Translations under genes and position numbers: made by a program | Notes under the pieces: generated by a model | Databases searched by the model: none | The model's input: the letters and a program-made list of their open reading frames with translations, nothing else | Told to the model about the DNA's origin: nothing | In this document: piece by piece, positions 33,536 to 41,793 of the stretch | Position numbering within the stretch: the first letter of the stretch is position 1 | How the letters are laid out: every line of letters starts with the position of its first letter | Source of the DNA: Paenibacillus sp. oral taxon 786 str. D14 | Lineage (GTDB): Bacteria > Bacillota > Bacilli > Paenibacillales > Paenibacillaceae | Assembly: GCF_000159955.1 (NCBI RefSeq) | Contig: NZ_GG695985.1 | Span: 44,641-108,640, forward strand | Direction of reading: 5' to 3' | DNA length: 64,000 nucleotides

Positions 33536-33943
33536 ATGCTAAAAATGAAACGGGGCGACGTCCTGCTGATCGTTGTTCTGGTCTTGTTGGGTTCGACGTG
33601 GCTCTTCCTGCGCCAGGTGCTGGAAAGCCGGGAGACGGTAGACCCGGCAACGCTTCGCGCCGAAATCCAGGTGGACGGCGAATCCTACCGCAGCGTCCCC
33701 TTGGACGTCGGGGAGGAGACCATCGAAATCCACTCGAAATACGGGAACAATACGCTAAAGGTCTTTGACGGGGGGATCCAAATGATGTACGCCGACTGCC
33801 CGAAAAAAATCTCCATGCAGATGGGCTTCATCTCCCGGCCCGGCGAGACGATCATCTGTGTGCCCAACCGTGTGTATGTGGAGATCGTCCGCAGCGGCGC
33901 TCCAGGCCCGGATGATAACGGCGTAGACGCCTATATCCGCTAG
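33536..33943 (+). CDS. Membrane-anchored NusG domain II-like protein
   Basis: The 135-residue protein has one N-terminal membrane anchor (about residues 8-27) and a small extracytoplasmic beta domain of the NusG_II type (IEIHSKYGNNTLKVFDGGIQ; CPNRVYVEIV). It has two cysteines, in YADCPKK and IICVPN, that could bond or bind metal. Family members often sit near ApbE or electron-transfer genes, but none is here. Instead it follows a promoter carrying a Zur box, which suggests induction by zinc starvation. The ribosome site is weak (AGGATGG). Function is unknown. Confidence 0.75.
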   Translation: MLKMKRGDVLLIVVLVLLGSTWLFLRQVLESRETVDPATLRAEIQVDGESYRSVPLDVGEETIEIHSKYGNNTLKVFDGGIQMMYADCPKKISMQMGFISRPGETIICVPNRVYVEIVRSGAPGPDDNGVDAYIR

Positions 33944-34347
33944 TTTTCCATCCCCGACAGATCCTCCCATGCTTTCACCGAATCCTCGCTAGGATAGACG
34001 TAGGGTCGTTTGTGATCTTGGAATTTCTCGGATGCGCTCCGCGTTAACGGTAAGGATCGCCTTGCCCTCCCGCGTTTGCGGCTCAATGGTTCCTTCCACC
34101 TCAAGCCAGCTGTCTTTAGTCAGCTCAACAAGCGGCTGGTCGGAGGTGACCACGAGCCCAAACGCGCTCCGATCAGCACGAAAGGCAGCGCTTCCAGCAA
34201 GATGCTGAGAAAGCTGGTTTTGAACGTTTGCAGCTCGTCAAGCGGGACCTGTCGAATCAGCGACGGGTATAGGACCGTCAGGCAGGCGAGCGCGAAAGCG
34301 GCCGGCACAAGAATCGGCAGCATTCGGGTGATGGCTTGTTTATTCAT
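33944..34347 (-). pseudogene. Fused remnant of a permease gene and its TIGR03943/YcgQ-type partner
   Basis: The minus strand starts normally (AAAGGAG site, ATG at 34347) and encodes about 62 residues of a polytopic permease (LPILVPAAFALACLTVLYPS; FLSILLEALPFVLIGA). At about 34160 the frame jumps to the C-terminal part of a TIGR03943-like protein (LVVTSDQPLVELTKDSWLEV; EGTIEPQTREGKAILTVNAE). A further shift near 34025 restores the ending RPYVYPSEDSVKAWEDLSGM. An internal deletion has joined two genes that usually form an operon. They lie inside a Zur-controlled block. Confidence 0.6.
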
Positions 34348-34456
34348 GGCGTACTCCTTTTAGACAAAATCAGGATCTAGTGCAGTATTATACTATTATT
34401 TTCCAAGGCGTTTCAGAACGAAGTTGATAGATTCGTTCGCAGATTCGTATCGATAG

Positions 34457-34513
34457 TTGACAAAGCCCAGGGAAGGAAGATATAGTATTGATTGTTAATC
34501 GTAATAATTACGA
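34457..34513 (+). promoter_or_regulatory. Promoter with perfect Zur box before the COG0523 GTPase
   Basis: TTGACA (34457-34462), 18 bases, TATAGT (34481-34486), then TCGTAATAATTACGA (34499-34513), which matches the Bacillus Zur consensus exactly. Zinc-loaded Zur bound here would block transcription start. Confidence 0.85.
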
Positions 34514-34563
34514 ATAAACCAGAGCGGGCATCTGGTCTTGCATACGAAAGGGGATGAAACGAA

Positions 34564-35784
34564 ATGAATGAACATATTGCGCGCCCGATTCCCGTTACGG
34601 TGCTGTGTGGATATTTGGGTTCGGGCAAAACAACGCTGCTGAACCACGTCTTGAGCAATCGCCAGGGGCTGAAGGTGGCGGTGATCGTCAATGATATGAG
34701 CGAGATTAACGTCGATGCGGAGCTGATCAGCGCCGGCGGGAGTTTGTCACGCACGGAGGAGAAGCTGGTGGAGTTGTCGAACGGCTGCATTTGCTGTACG
34801 CTGCGCGAGGATTTGCTCAGAGAGGTGCAGAAGCTGGCAGCGGAGGGGCGGTTCGATTACATATTAATCGAGTCAACAGGGATCAGTGAACCGGTACCGA
34901 TCGCCCAAACGTTTACTTATGCGGATGCCGAGACAGGGATTGATTTGACGGGGATCGCCAAGCTGGACTGCCTGGTTACCGTAGTGGACGCCTACCGGTT
35001 CTGGCATGATTTCTCCTCCGGAGAGACACTTCTGGAACGCGGGCAGCAAGCAGGAGAAGGCGACAATCGCGATGTGGTTGATTTGTTGATCGATCAAATC
35101 GAGACCTGCGACATTTTAATTTTGAATAAATGCGACCTGGTAGACGAGGAGGAGTTGAAGGAACTGGAGGGTGTCCTGCGTAAACTGCAGCCAACCGCCA
35201 AGTTTATCCGCTCCACGATGGGCTGCGTGGATCCGCAGGAAATTTTGAACACAGGCTTGTTCGATTTCGAGAAAGCCAGCCAATCGGCCGGATGGATCCG
35301 GGAACTGGAGTTGGAAAACCATACGCCGGAAACGGAGGAATACGGTATCGGTTCGTTTGTGTACCGGCGGAGACGGCCGTTTCATCCAGAGCGATTGGCG
35401 CAGTTTATGAGCCAGTGGCCAGAGGAAGTGGTGCGGGCGAAAGGGCTCGTTTGGATCGCAACGGAGTCCGATATGGCGGCGAATTTGAGTCAGGCCGGGC
35501 CGTCGATTCAATTTGGTGCGGCTGGTTATTGGCTAGCCTCACTGTCTGATCGTGAGCGGGAGGAGCTGTTTAACGAAGAGCCGGAGCTGCGGCGTAAATG
35601 GGACGATGTGACGGGCGACCGGATCAATGAACTGGTGTTTATCGGCATTGGAATGGATCGCGCCGGGATTGAACGGGAGCTTAATGCTTGCTTGTTAAGC
35701 GACGAAGAGATGCAGATGAATTGGGCGAACTTCCCCAATCCGCTGCCGTGGATTTCGGCGGAAGAGCTGGCGGGCGCCAACTAA
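34564..35784 (+). CDS. COG0523 (CobW/ZagA-type) GTPase, probable zinc metallochaperone
   Basis: The 406-residue protein has Walker A GYLGSGKTT near residue 18, the metal-binding GCICC motif near residue 76, SESTG-like switch residues in ILIESTGISEPVPIAQTF, and the base motif NKCD near residue 190, followed by a CobW C-terminal domain. Members deliver metal ions using GTP. A perfect Zur box upstream and zinc-uptake genes downstream point to zinc, as for Bacillus ZagA, and not to the cobaltochelatase pathway. RpmG follows by 26 bases, so the two share a transcript. Confidence 0.9.
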   Translation: MNEHIARPIPVTVLCGYLGSGKTTLLNHVLSNRQGLKVAVIVNDMSEINVDAELISAGGSLSRTEEKLVELSNGCICCTLREDLLREVQKLAAEGRFDYILIESTGISEPVPIAQTFTYADAETGIDLTGIAKLDCLVTVVDAYRFWHDFSSGETLLERGQQAGEGDNRDVVDLLIDQIETCDILILNKCDLVDEEELKELEGVLRKLQPTAKFIRSTMGCVDPQEILNTGLFDFEKASQSAGWIRELELENHTPETEEYGIGSFVYRRRRPFHPERLAQFMSQWPEEVVRAKGLVWIATESDMAANLSQAGPSIQFGAAGYWLASLSDREREELFNEEPELRRKWDDVTGDRINELVFIGIGMDRAGIERELNACLLSDEEMQMNWANFPNPLPWISAEELAGAN

Positions 35785-35810
35785 AGACTAATTCTTGAGG
35801 AGGAATAGAC

Positions 35811-35960
35811 ATGCGAGTGGTCATCACATTAGCTTGTACGGAGTGCGGGGATCGAAACTATACGACAACCAAAAATAAAAAGACCCATCCCGAACGTCTG
35901 GAACTGCGGAAATACTCGCCTCGGCTGCGTAAATACACGATTCATCGGGAGACGCGCTAA
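35811..35960 (+). CDS. rpmG: 50S ribosomal protein L33, zinc-independent paralogue
   Basis: The 49-residue protein is too short for most gene callers but is clear L33 ([20 protein letters not shown]). Zinc-binding L33 has two CxxC pairs. Here only the first (CTEC) remains and the second is replaced ([10 protein letters not shown] in place of a KYCPRCRKHT pattern), so it cannot form a zinc ribbon. Such C-minus forms replace the zinc form when zinc is scarce and are typically Zur-regulated, which fits this cluster. An AGGAGGAAT site precedes the ATG. Confidence 0.93.
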   Translation: MRVVITLACTECGDRNYTTTKNKKTHPERLELRKYSPRLRKYTIHRETR

Positions 35961-36012
35961 TTGAGCTTGGGAGAGTTGGTACCGTTGGAGGGCGATTTGT
36001 CGTCTTTGTTAA

Positions 36013-36027
36013 TCGTAAAAATTACGC
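36013..36027 (+). promoter_or_regulatory. Zur box before znuC
   Basis: TCGTAAAAATTACGC differs from the Zur consensus TCGTAATNATTACGA at two positions. It lies 20 bases before the znuC start. Its presence suggests znuCBA can be transcribed separately from the GTPase-rpmG unit. Confidence 0.7.
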
Positions 36028-36047
36028 TTTAGAGAAGAAGGGGTAAC

Positions 36048-36755
36048 ATGATTTTATCCTCGATGGAAAACGTCGTGTTTGGGTATGGCGACAAACCGGT
36101 CATTGACGGGGTGTCCCTCGAAATCCATGCCGGCGAGTTCGTTGGCATTACCGGACCTAACGGTGCGGCCAAGACGACGCTGCTCAAGCTGTTGCTCGGT
36201 CTGCTGAAGCCGTGGAGCGGGAGCGTGAAAATCAACGAGGAAGCGTTGGTGGAGGGCCGGCTGAACGTAGGTTACGTCCCGCAGCAAGTCGCCGCGTTTA
36301 ACAGCGGGTTCCCTAGCCGGGTGCTGGAGCTGGTGAAGTCGGGGTGTTATCCCCGGCTCGGTTTGTTTCGCCGGTTTGGTGCAGAGGAGCAGCAGATCGT
36401 CGAACGCAGCTTGAAGCAAGTGGGGATGTGGGAGCAACGATACCGGAAAATCGGCGAGCTGTCAGGCGGACAGAAGCAGCGGATTTGCATTGCTCGAGCC
36501 TTGGCCGGGCAGCCTCGGGTGCTGGTTCTGGATGAACCCACGACGGGCATGGACCGGCAAAGCCGCCAAGGATTTTATCAGCTGCTGCGGCACATGACGG
36601 ACCAACACGGATTGACGGTGATCATGGTGACCCACGGCCCGGAGGAAGCGGAGGCGTATCTGGACCGCATCATATCCCTGGAGCAACAGGAAAGCGAGGA
36701 ATGGCAATGCTTGACTACGCGTTCATGCAGCGTGCGTTTTGGGCCGGCGCTTTGA
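36048..36755 (+). CDS. znuC: Zinc ABC transporter ATP-binding protein
   Basis: The 235-residue ATPase has Walker A GPNGAAKTT near residue 35 (alanine before the lysine, as is common in the AdcC/ZnuC group), signature [15 protein letters not shown] near 142, Walker B LVLDEPTTGMD near 163, and switch histidine in VTHGPEEA. Its 3' end overlaps the permease gene by about 50 bases. It energises high-affinity zinc uptake with znuB and znuA. Confidence 0.93.
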   Translation: MILSSMENVVFGYGDKPVIDGVSLEIHAGEFVGITGPNGAAKTTLLKLLLGLLKPWSGSVKINEEALVEGRLNVGYVPQQVAAFNSGFPSRVLELVKSGCYPRLGLFRRFGAEEQQIVERSLKQVGMWEQRYRKIGELSGGQKQRICIARALAGQPRVLVLDEPTTGMDRQSRQGFYQLLRHMTDQHGLTVIMVTHGPEEAEAYLDRIISLEQQESEEWQCLTTRSCSVRFGPAL

Positions 36756-37594
36756 TCGGCAGCATCGCCCCGGTCATCGGCGTCTTCCTGATGTTGCGGC
36801 GCCAGGCGCTGATGGCCGATACGTTGTCCCACGTTTCGCTGGCTGGTGTAGCCCTCGGGGCTGTGCTGGGCTGGAACCCGGCCTTGGCCGGCTTTGTCGC
36901 TGCCATCCTCGGCGGGCTGCTCATCGAGCAGTTGCGTCGGAGCTACCGAGCGTATAGCGAGATGCCGGTTGCGATCGTCATGACTTCGGGGCTGGCACTC
37001 GCCGTCGTGCTGATGAGCTTACGAAGCAACCTGAGCCAAAGCTTCAGCGCGTACCTGTTTGGCTCGATCGTCGCGGTGAGCGACACACAACTGGTGTTGA
37101 TGGCTGGCGTCGCTTTGCTAGGCGCCGCGTATTTCATCGTGCTGCGAAGACCGCTGTACAGCCTGACTTTTGACGAAGAAACCGCTCGAATCAGCGGGAT
37201 CCCGGTGAAGTGGCTGTCGTTCTCCTTCGCGGTGTTTACCGGCATGGCGGTGGCGGCGGCGATCCCAATTGTTGGCGTGCTGTTGGTGTCCTCGCTGATC
37301 GTGTTGCCAGCCTCGCTGGCGCTGCGGTTGGCCCGCGGGTTTGCGGCAGCGATTGTCATCGCAGTTGCCTCCGGCCTAACGGGGATTTTCAGCGGGCTGA
37401 CCGCTTCGTATTACTTGGATATGCCGCCCGGCGGGACGATTGCGTTGATTTTGCTGCTGTTTTTATTAGCCGGCATCGCGGGGCAGAAGGTACGGGGATC
37501 CCTAGCTCGGAGGAACGGGCGCAGCGTGAGGCAGGCGGCGAGAAGCCAAGGGGAGTCTATAACCTTAACGTCGGAAGAAGGCGGAAGAATTTAG
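36707..37594 (+). CDS. znuB: Zinc ABC transporter permease
   Basis: The 295-residue protein has about eight hydrophobic helices and ABC-3 family features (FLMLRRQALMADTLSHVSLA near residues 26-45; LLIEQLRRSYRAYSE; PASLALRLARG). ATG 36707 is chosen because GAGGA lies six bases upstream; the ATG at 36701 is too near it. The gene overlaps znuC and is followed 24 bases later by znuA. The last ~40 residues are polar, slightly longer than usual. Confidence 0.92.
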   Translation: MLDYAFMQRAFWAGALIGSIAPVIGVFLMLRRQALMADTLSHVSLAGVALGAVLGWNPALAGFVAAILGGLLIEQLRRSYRAYSEMPVAIVMTSGLALAVVLMSLRSNLSQSFSAYLFGSIVAVSDTQLVLMAGVALLGAAYFIVLRRPLYSLTFDEETARISGIPVKWLSFSFAVFTGMAVAAAIPIVGVLLVSSLIVLPASLALRLARGFAAAIVIAVASGLTGIFSGLTASYYLDMPPGGTIALILLLFLLAGIAGQKVRGSLARRNGRSVRQAARSQGESITLTSEEGGRI

Positions 37595-37618
37595 TGTGGA
37601 ATCAAGGGAGAGATGAGA

Positions 37619-38749
37619 ATGAATTTACAATATGTGAAAAGGTTCGCCACTGCGGCGGCCCTGAGCTTGATGCTGGTGATCGCCGGTTGCGGCGGGGGTG
37701 GACAGCCCGCAGGGAATGCTGCCAATTCGGCGAATGCCGCAGAGAAGACAGCAGGAAATAACGAAGCGGTGAATGCGAAACAGCCGTTGCGGATTCAAAC
37801 GAGCTTTTACCCGATCTACGAATTTACGAAGCAGGTGGCTGGCGATCTGGCGACGGTGGAGCTGCTCGTTCCCGGCGGTGTGGAACCCCACGATTGGGAG
37901 CCTAGTCCTCAGGATATTCGGAAGCTGACGGAATCCGATCTGCTTATCGTAAACGGTGCCGGAATGGAAAGCTGGCTGGAGCAGGTGGAGGCCTCTGCAT
38001 CCGGCGGCAAGCCGGAGATCATTGAGGCCAGTGAAGGGATTACGCTGATGGAAGGCGGAGAAGAAGAGGAGCATGGGCATGACGAGGAGCATGCAGCCGA
38101 AGAAGAGCATGCCGACGGGGATGAGCATGACGCAGATCACGCTGCGGATCACGACGCAGATCATGAAGCCGAAGCTGGAGAAGCCGCTCACGACTCCAAT
38201 CATGATCATGGCCACGATCACGGCGGGCTGGACCCGCATGTTTGGTTGTCACCGGCGCTGGCAGTCCAAGAGGTTCGCAACATTGAAGCCGCCTTGGCGA
38301 AGGCTGACCCGGAGAACGCCGCGAACTATAAGCAAAACGCCGACGCATACGTTGCCCAGCTAGAGCAATTGGATCAAGATTTCGCCAACGCGTTCGCTAA
38401 TGCGAAACGCAAGGATTTTATCACACAACATGCGGCATTTGGTTATTTGGCTCAGGAGTACGGGCTGACTCAAGTGCCGATCGCCGGGTTATCCCCTGAC
38501 CAGGAGCCGTCAGCGGCGCAGATGACGGAGATCGTGAAGTTCGCCAAGGAGCATCAGGTGAAGACGATTTTCTTCGAGACGTTGGTTTCTTCCAAAGTAG
38601 CCGAGACGATTGCCCGGGAAATTGGAGCGAAGACAGCGGTCCTGAACCCGATCGAAGGACTGACGGCCGAAGACGAAGCAGCTGGCCGGGACTATCTGTC
38701 GCTGATGCGTCAAAATCTTGAAGCTTTGAAAGCTGCGTTAAACGAGTAA
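37619..38749 (+). CDS. znuA: High-affinity zinc-binding lipoprotein
   Basis: The 376-residue cluster A-I binding protein has a signal peptide ending in lipobox IAGC near residue 22, and a domain with zinc-ligand histidines in VPGGVEPHDWEPSPQD, in GLDPHVWLSP, and in ITQHAAFGYLAQEYG. Between the first two is an Asp/Glu/His-rich loop of about 60 residues (repeated HDEEH, DHDADH, DHGHDHGG) that gathers zinc. ATG 37619 has better spacing from GGGAG than ATG 37613. The gene ends the Zur-controlled unit at a bidirectional terminator. Confidence 0.94.
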   Translation: MNLQYVKRFATAAALSLMLVIAGCGGGGQPAGNAANSANAAEKTAGNNEAVNAKQPLRIQTSFYPIYEFTKQVAGDLATVELLVPGGVEPHDWEPSPQDIRKLTESDLLIVNGAGMESWLEQVEASASGGKPEIIEASEGITLMEGGEEEEHGHDEEHAAEEEHADGDEHDADHAADHDADHEAEAGEAAHDSNHDHGHDHGGLDPHVWLSPALAVQEVRNIEAALAKADPENAANYKQNADAYVAQLEQLDQDFANAFANAKRKDFITQHAAFGYLAQEYGLTQVPIAGLSPDQEPSAAQMTEIVKFAKEHQVKTIFFETLVSSKVAETIAREIGAKTAVLNPIEGLTAEDEAAGRDYLSLMRQNLEALKAALNE

Positions 38750-38780
38750 CTTCACTGGATACGATATGTGCTCCATAAGC

Positions 38781-38821
38781 AAAGCAGCCCAAAGCCACAT
38801 TAGGCAAGGGCTGCTTTTTTA
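38781..38821. terminator. Bidirectional terminator between znuA and speD
   Basis: GCAGCCC (38784-38790) pairs with GGGCTGC (38808-38814) and is followed by TTTTTT on the plus strand. It ends the plus-strand zinc operon and may serve converging speD. Confidence 0.85.
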
Positions 38822-39625
38822 TCGAATGTTTTTACCATAGAAGATTTCATCCATTTCGGTGACCAGCATCTCGGTAATCTGCTTTTGCTCTGCGGGAGAC
38901 AGATCGTCCTTCGTGTACCCAAACAGATAGTTGTTTAAATCAAATTGCTTCAACTTGCATTTCGTGTGAAAAATATGCTCCGGGTACACATTAACATCAA
39001 TCATCTGATACTTCTCGATCACTTCATCGGGAATATAGTTCTGGATCGAGCTGATATCGTGGTCGATGAACAGCTTGTGGCCGTTAATGTCGCGGGTAAA
39101 ACCGCGCACGCGGTAATCGATGGTCATGATGTCCGCCTCGAAGGAATGGATCAGGTAGTTTAGCGCCTTCAGCGGCGAGATCTCCCCGCAGGTCGAAACG
39201 TCGATGTCGGCGCGGAACGTGCTGATGCTCTCTTTCGGATCGTATTCAGGATACGTGTGGACGGTGATGTGGCTTTTGTCGAGCTGTATCACCACAGATT
39301 CTGGCAGCGGTCCGGGCGATTCGTCAAACGACTCGGTGGGCACCTCCACCACGGGGCCTTCAGAAATCAGCATTGTTACACTGGCCCCCTGCGGAACGTA
39401 ATCCTGGTTCGCGATATTCAAAATATGAGCGCCAATAATTTCGGAGACGGTGCTGAGAATTTTCGTCAGGCGGTCGGAATTGTACTGGTCGTCGATATAG
39501 GCGATATAGGCTTCGCGTTCCTGTTTGGTCCGGGTGTAACAGACATCGTACATATTAAAGCTTAACGTTTTGGTCAGGTTGTTGAACTCATGCAGCTGAA
39601 TGCGCTGCTCCGGCGTCAACTTCAT
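38819..39625 (-). CDS. speD: S-adenosylmethionine decarboxylase proenzyme (SpeD, long type)
   Basis: The 268-residue protein is the E. coli-type class 1A enzyme, which supplies decarboxylated SAM for spermidine. It self-cleaves at serine to form a pyruvoyl group; the site is in [18 protein letters not shown] near residue 113. The C-terminal [20 protein letters not shown] block is also typical. It is monocistronic. A GGGGGATCT site precedes the start. No spermidine synthase gene is nearby. Confidence 0.94.
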   Translation of the reverse strand: MKLTPEQRIQLHEFNNLTKTLSFNMYDVCYTRTKQEREAYIAYIDDQYNSDRLTKILSTVSEIIGAHILNIANQDYVPQGASVTMLISEGPVVEVPTESFDESPGPLPESVVIQLDKSHITVHTYPEYDPKESISTFRADIDVSTCGEISPLKALNYLIHSFEADIMTIDYRVRGFTRDINGHKLFIDHDISSIQNYIPDEVIEKYQMIDVNVYPEHIFHTKCKLKQFDLNNYLFGYTKDDLSPAEQKQITEMLVTEMDEIFYGKNIR

Positions 39626-39867
39626 GAGAGATCCCCCTTAGCATAGGTATACCCTATTGGTTATTCCCTTTTCTTCTGGAAATAAAACGTTCCGCTGCTG
39701 CTGTATCCCCATCTGGTGAATCGATGTCTAGTCTTTCGGGTCCTGAATCGAATCTGCTGGAGATGTCTTCCTTCCCTATGATTCCCACCTTATGTTAGTT
39801 TGACAGAAATAGCATTCATATTGTATCCTACAATCAAATTGAATTAGACCTCACTTTCTAGCAATGG

Positions 39868-40046
39868 TGGGGTAGAGGCGCGATATTTAACAGTCTTCGG
39901 TGGAGCTTGAGCAGGCGATGAGCCCGGGGAGAAGGAAATGTCGCCGAAGCGGTATACAGGCTCACTGTATGCTGCTGGGCCTGCAGTTAATAGCTGCAGG
40001 ACTGTCTTGGTAGATGACCCGATCTATCAAGTTGCGCTATCTCGTC
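39868..40046 (+). promoter_or_regulatory. Lysine riboswitch (L box)
   Basis: The region has L-box landmarks in order: GGTAGAGGCGCGATATTTAA, CGGTGGAGCTTGAG, the core GGGGAGAAGGAAATGTCGCC then GAAGCGG, GCTGGGCCTGCAG and the closing GTTGCGCTATCTC. Lysine binding should stop transcription of the downstream importer at the adjacent terminator. A TTGACA at 39800-39805 may belong to its promoter. Confidence 0.88.
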
Positions 40047-40086
40047 GAGGGGAAAGTGGGTGTCAGGACGGAAATGAACCCATCAA

Positions 40087-40120
40087 ACGGCCTCGGTGTG
40101 TATCCGAAGTCGTTTTTTTG
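40087..40120 (+). terminator. Terminator of the lysine riboswitch
   Basis: ACGGCCTCGG (40087-40096) pairs with CCGAAGTCGT (40104-40113), one mismatch, and is followed by TTTTTT. It sits between aptamer and first gene, as expected for attenuation. Confidence 0.85.
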
Positions 40121-40166
40121 TTTCTGTTTTTATCGATTCATTATTTTGTATGGAGAGTGAAGAAAA

Positions 40167-40991
40167 ATGAGAAAAACCTGGTCGTTATCCATCCTCATGT
40201 TATTGTCGGCGGTGCTGATCCTTGCAGGGTGCGGCTCTTCCTCCGGCGGCAAAGACGATAATACGTTTAAAGTAGGGCTCGAAGCGGGGTACGCTCCGTT
40301 TAACTGGACGCAAAACGATGATTCCAACGGCGCGGTTCCGATTGACGGCAGCTCCGAATACGCGGGCGGCTACGATGTGGAAATCGCCAAGAAGATTGCC
40401 GACGGCCTCGGCAAGAAGCTGGTGATCGTCAAGACGGAATGGGACGGTCTGGTTCCGGCGTTGACCTCCGGTAAGATCGATGCCATTATTGCCGGGATGT
40501 CCCCGACCGAAGAGCGTAAGAAGACGATTGATTTCTCGGATAACTACTATAAATCAAACCTGATTATGGTGGTGAAAAAGGGAGGCCCTTATGAAGGAGC
40601 TACTTCGATCCAAGATTTCAGCGGCGCGAAAATTACGGCCCAACTGAATACGTTCCACTATTCCGTGATCGACCAAATCAACGGGGTGAACAAGCAACCG
40701 GCGATGGATAACTTCCCGGCAATGCGCGTGGCCTTGGAATCCGGAACGATTGACGGTTATGTATCCGAGCTTCCGGAAGGCGTCAGCGCCGCAACCGCGA
40801 ATGAGAATTTCGCTTACGTGGAATTCCAGGACGGCTTCACCACCTCGGATGATGACACCGCCATCGCGGTTGGGCTCGAGAAGGGCAGCGACTTGACGGC
40901 GAAAATCAACGAAATTCTCGCGGGCATTTCCGAAGATGAACGGTCCGCGATTATGAACGATGCGATTAAGAACCAACCTGCAGCGAACTAA
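40167..40991 (+). CDS. Amino-acid (probably lysine) ABC transporter substrate-binding lipoprotein
   Basis: The 274-residue protein has lipobox LAGC near residue 21 and a family-3 solute-binding fold (VGLEAGYAPFNW; GGYDVEIAKKIADGLGK; GLVPALTSGKIDAIIAGMSP near residue 94). These proteins bind polar or basic amino acids. The lysine riboswitch directly upstream makes lysine the probable ligand. A GAGAGTGAAGAAAA ribosome region precedes the ATG. A hairpin separates it from the permease gene. Confidence 0.92.
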   Translation: MRKTWSLSILMLLSAVLILAGCGSSSGGKDDNTFKVGLEAGYAPFNWTQNDDSNGAVPIDGSSEYAGGYDVEIAKKIADGLGKKLVIVKTEWDGLVPALTSGKIDAIIAGMSPTEERKKTIDFSDNYYKSNLIMVVKKGGPYEGATSIQDFSGAKITAQLNTFHYSVIDQINGVNKQPAMDNFPAMRVALESGTIDGYVSELPEGVSAATANENFAYVEFQDGFTTSDDDTAIAVGLEKGSDLTAKINEILAGISEDERSAIMNDAIKNQPAAN

Positions 40992-41009
40992 ATAAAGCAC
41001 GGGACATAA

Positions 41010-41039
41010 GCCGGCTGCAATGGGATTGCAGTCGGTTTT
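41010..41039 (+). promoter_or_regulatory. Intercistronic hairpin in the lysine importer operon
   Basis: CCGGCTGCAAT (41011-41021) and ATTGCAGTCGG (41025-41035) form an 11-bp stem with loop GGG, followed by TTTTA. It resembles a weak terminator or stabilising structure that favours binding-protein synthesis. Confidence 0.65.
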
Positions 41040-41061
41040 ATGCGGTGCGGGAGGAAATCAA

Positions 41062-41775
41062 ATGACTTACGAGTGGATCATCCAAATTATTACCGATAAC
41101 TGGCCCATGTTTTTGCGTGGAGCCGGGGTAACGTTATATATCTCGCTCATCGGCACGATGATCGGTGCGGCGATTGGTCTGCTGGCCGGCGTGATCCGAA
41201 CCATTCCGGTGCCGGAACGCGGGCTCAAACACTGGCTGCTGAAGATCGTTAACGGCCTGCTGACCATTTACATTGAATGCTTCCGGGGAACGCCGATGAT
41301 CGTTCAGGCGATGGCGATTTTTTACGGATCGTCCCTGCTGTTCAATTACGATATGGACCGGACGTTTGCGGCGATCTTCATCGTTTCCATTAATACGGGA
41401 GCTTATATGGCCGAGATCGTGCGCGGGGGCATCTATTCGGTGGACAAAGGGCAATTTGAAGCCGCCCATGCGATTGGGATGACCCATTGGCAGACGATGC
41501 GCAACGTGGTGCTGCCGCAGGTCATTCGCCATATTTTGCCGGCGACGGGCAATCAATTTATTATTAACATCAAGGATACCTCGGTGCTGAACGTCATTTC
41601 CGTGTCGGAACTGTACTTTATGACCAAGTCGATTGCCGGGAACAACTTCCGGTACTTTGAATCGTTCTTTGTGGCCAGCGTGTTGTATTTGATCATGACG
41701 TTAACCGTAACGAAAATTTTACAGCGTATCGAAAAAAGGCTGGACGGCCCCGAAAGCTATACGCTGCAGCGCTAG
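41062..41775 (+). CDS. Amino-acid ABC transporter permease (HisMQ family)
   Basis: The 237-residue protein has about five helices and the family signature ECFRGTPMIVQAMAIFYG near residue 71, plus the EAA loop FEAAHAIGMTHWQTMRNVVL near residue 133. It would form a homodimeric channel with the next ATPase. ATG 41062 follows GGGAGGAAA; an in-frame start 42 bases upstream lies in the hairpin and is unlikely. It is part of the lysine-riboswitch operon. Confidence 0.93.
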   Translation: MTYEWIIQIITDNWPMFLRGAGVTLYISLIGTMIGAAIGLLAGVIRTIPVPERGLKHWLLKIVNGLLTIYIECFRGTPMIVQAMAIFYGSSLLFNYDMDRTFAAIFIVSINTGAYMAEIVRGGIYSVDKGQFEAAHAIGMTHWQTMRNVVLPQVIRHILPATGNQFIINIKDTSVLNVISVSELYFMTKSIAGNNFRYFESFFVASVLYLIMTLTVTKILQRIEKRLDGPESYTLQR

Positions 41776-41793
41776 CAGAAAGCAGGAGTGAGG

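Noticed and set aside
34564-35784. CobW role in cobaltochelatase function for the COG0523 GTPase
   Set aside because: The perfect Zur box and neighbouring rpmG and znuCBA point to zinc; it is far from the cobalamin operon and lacks its riboswitch.
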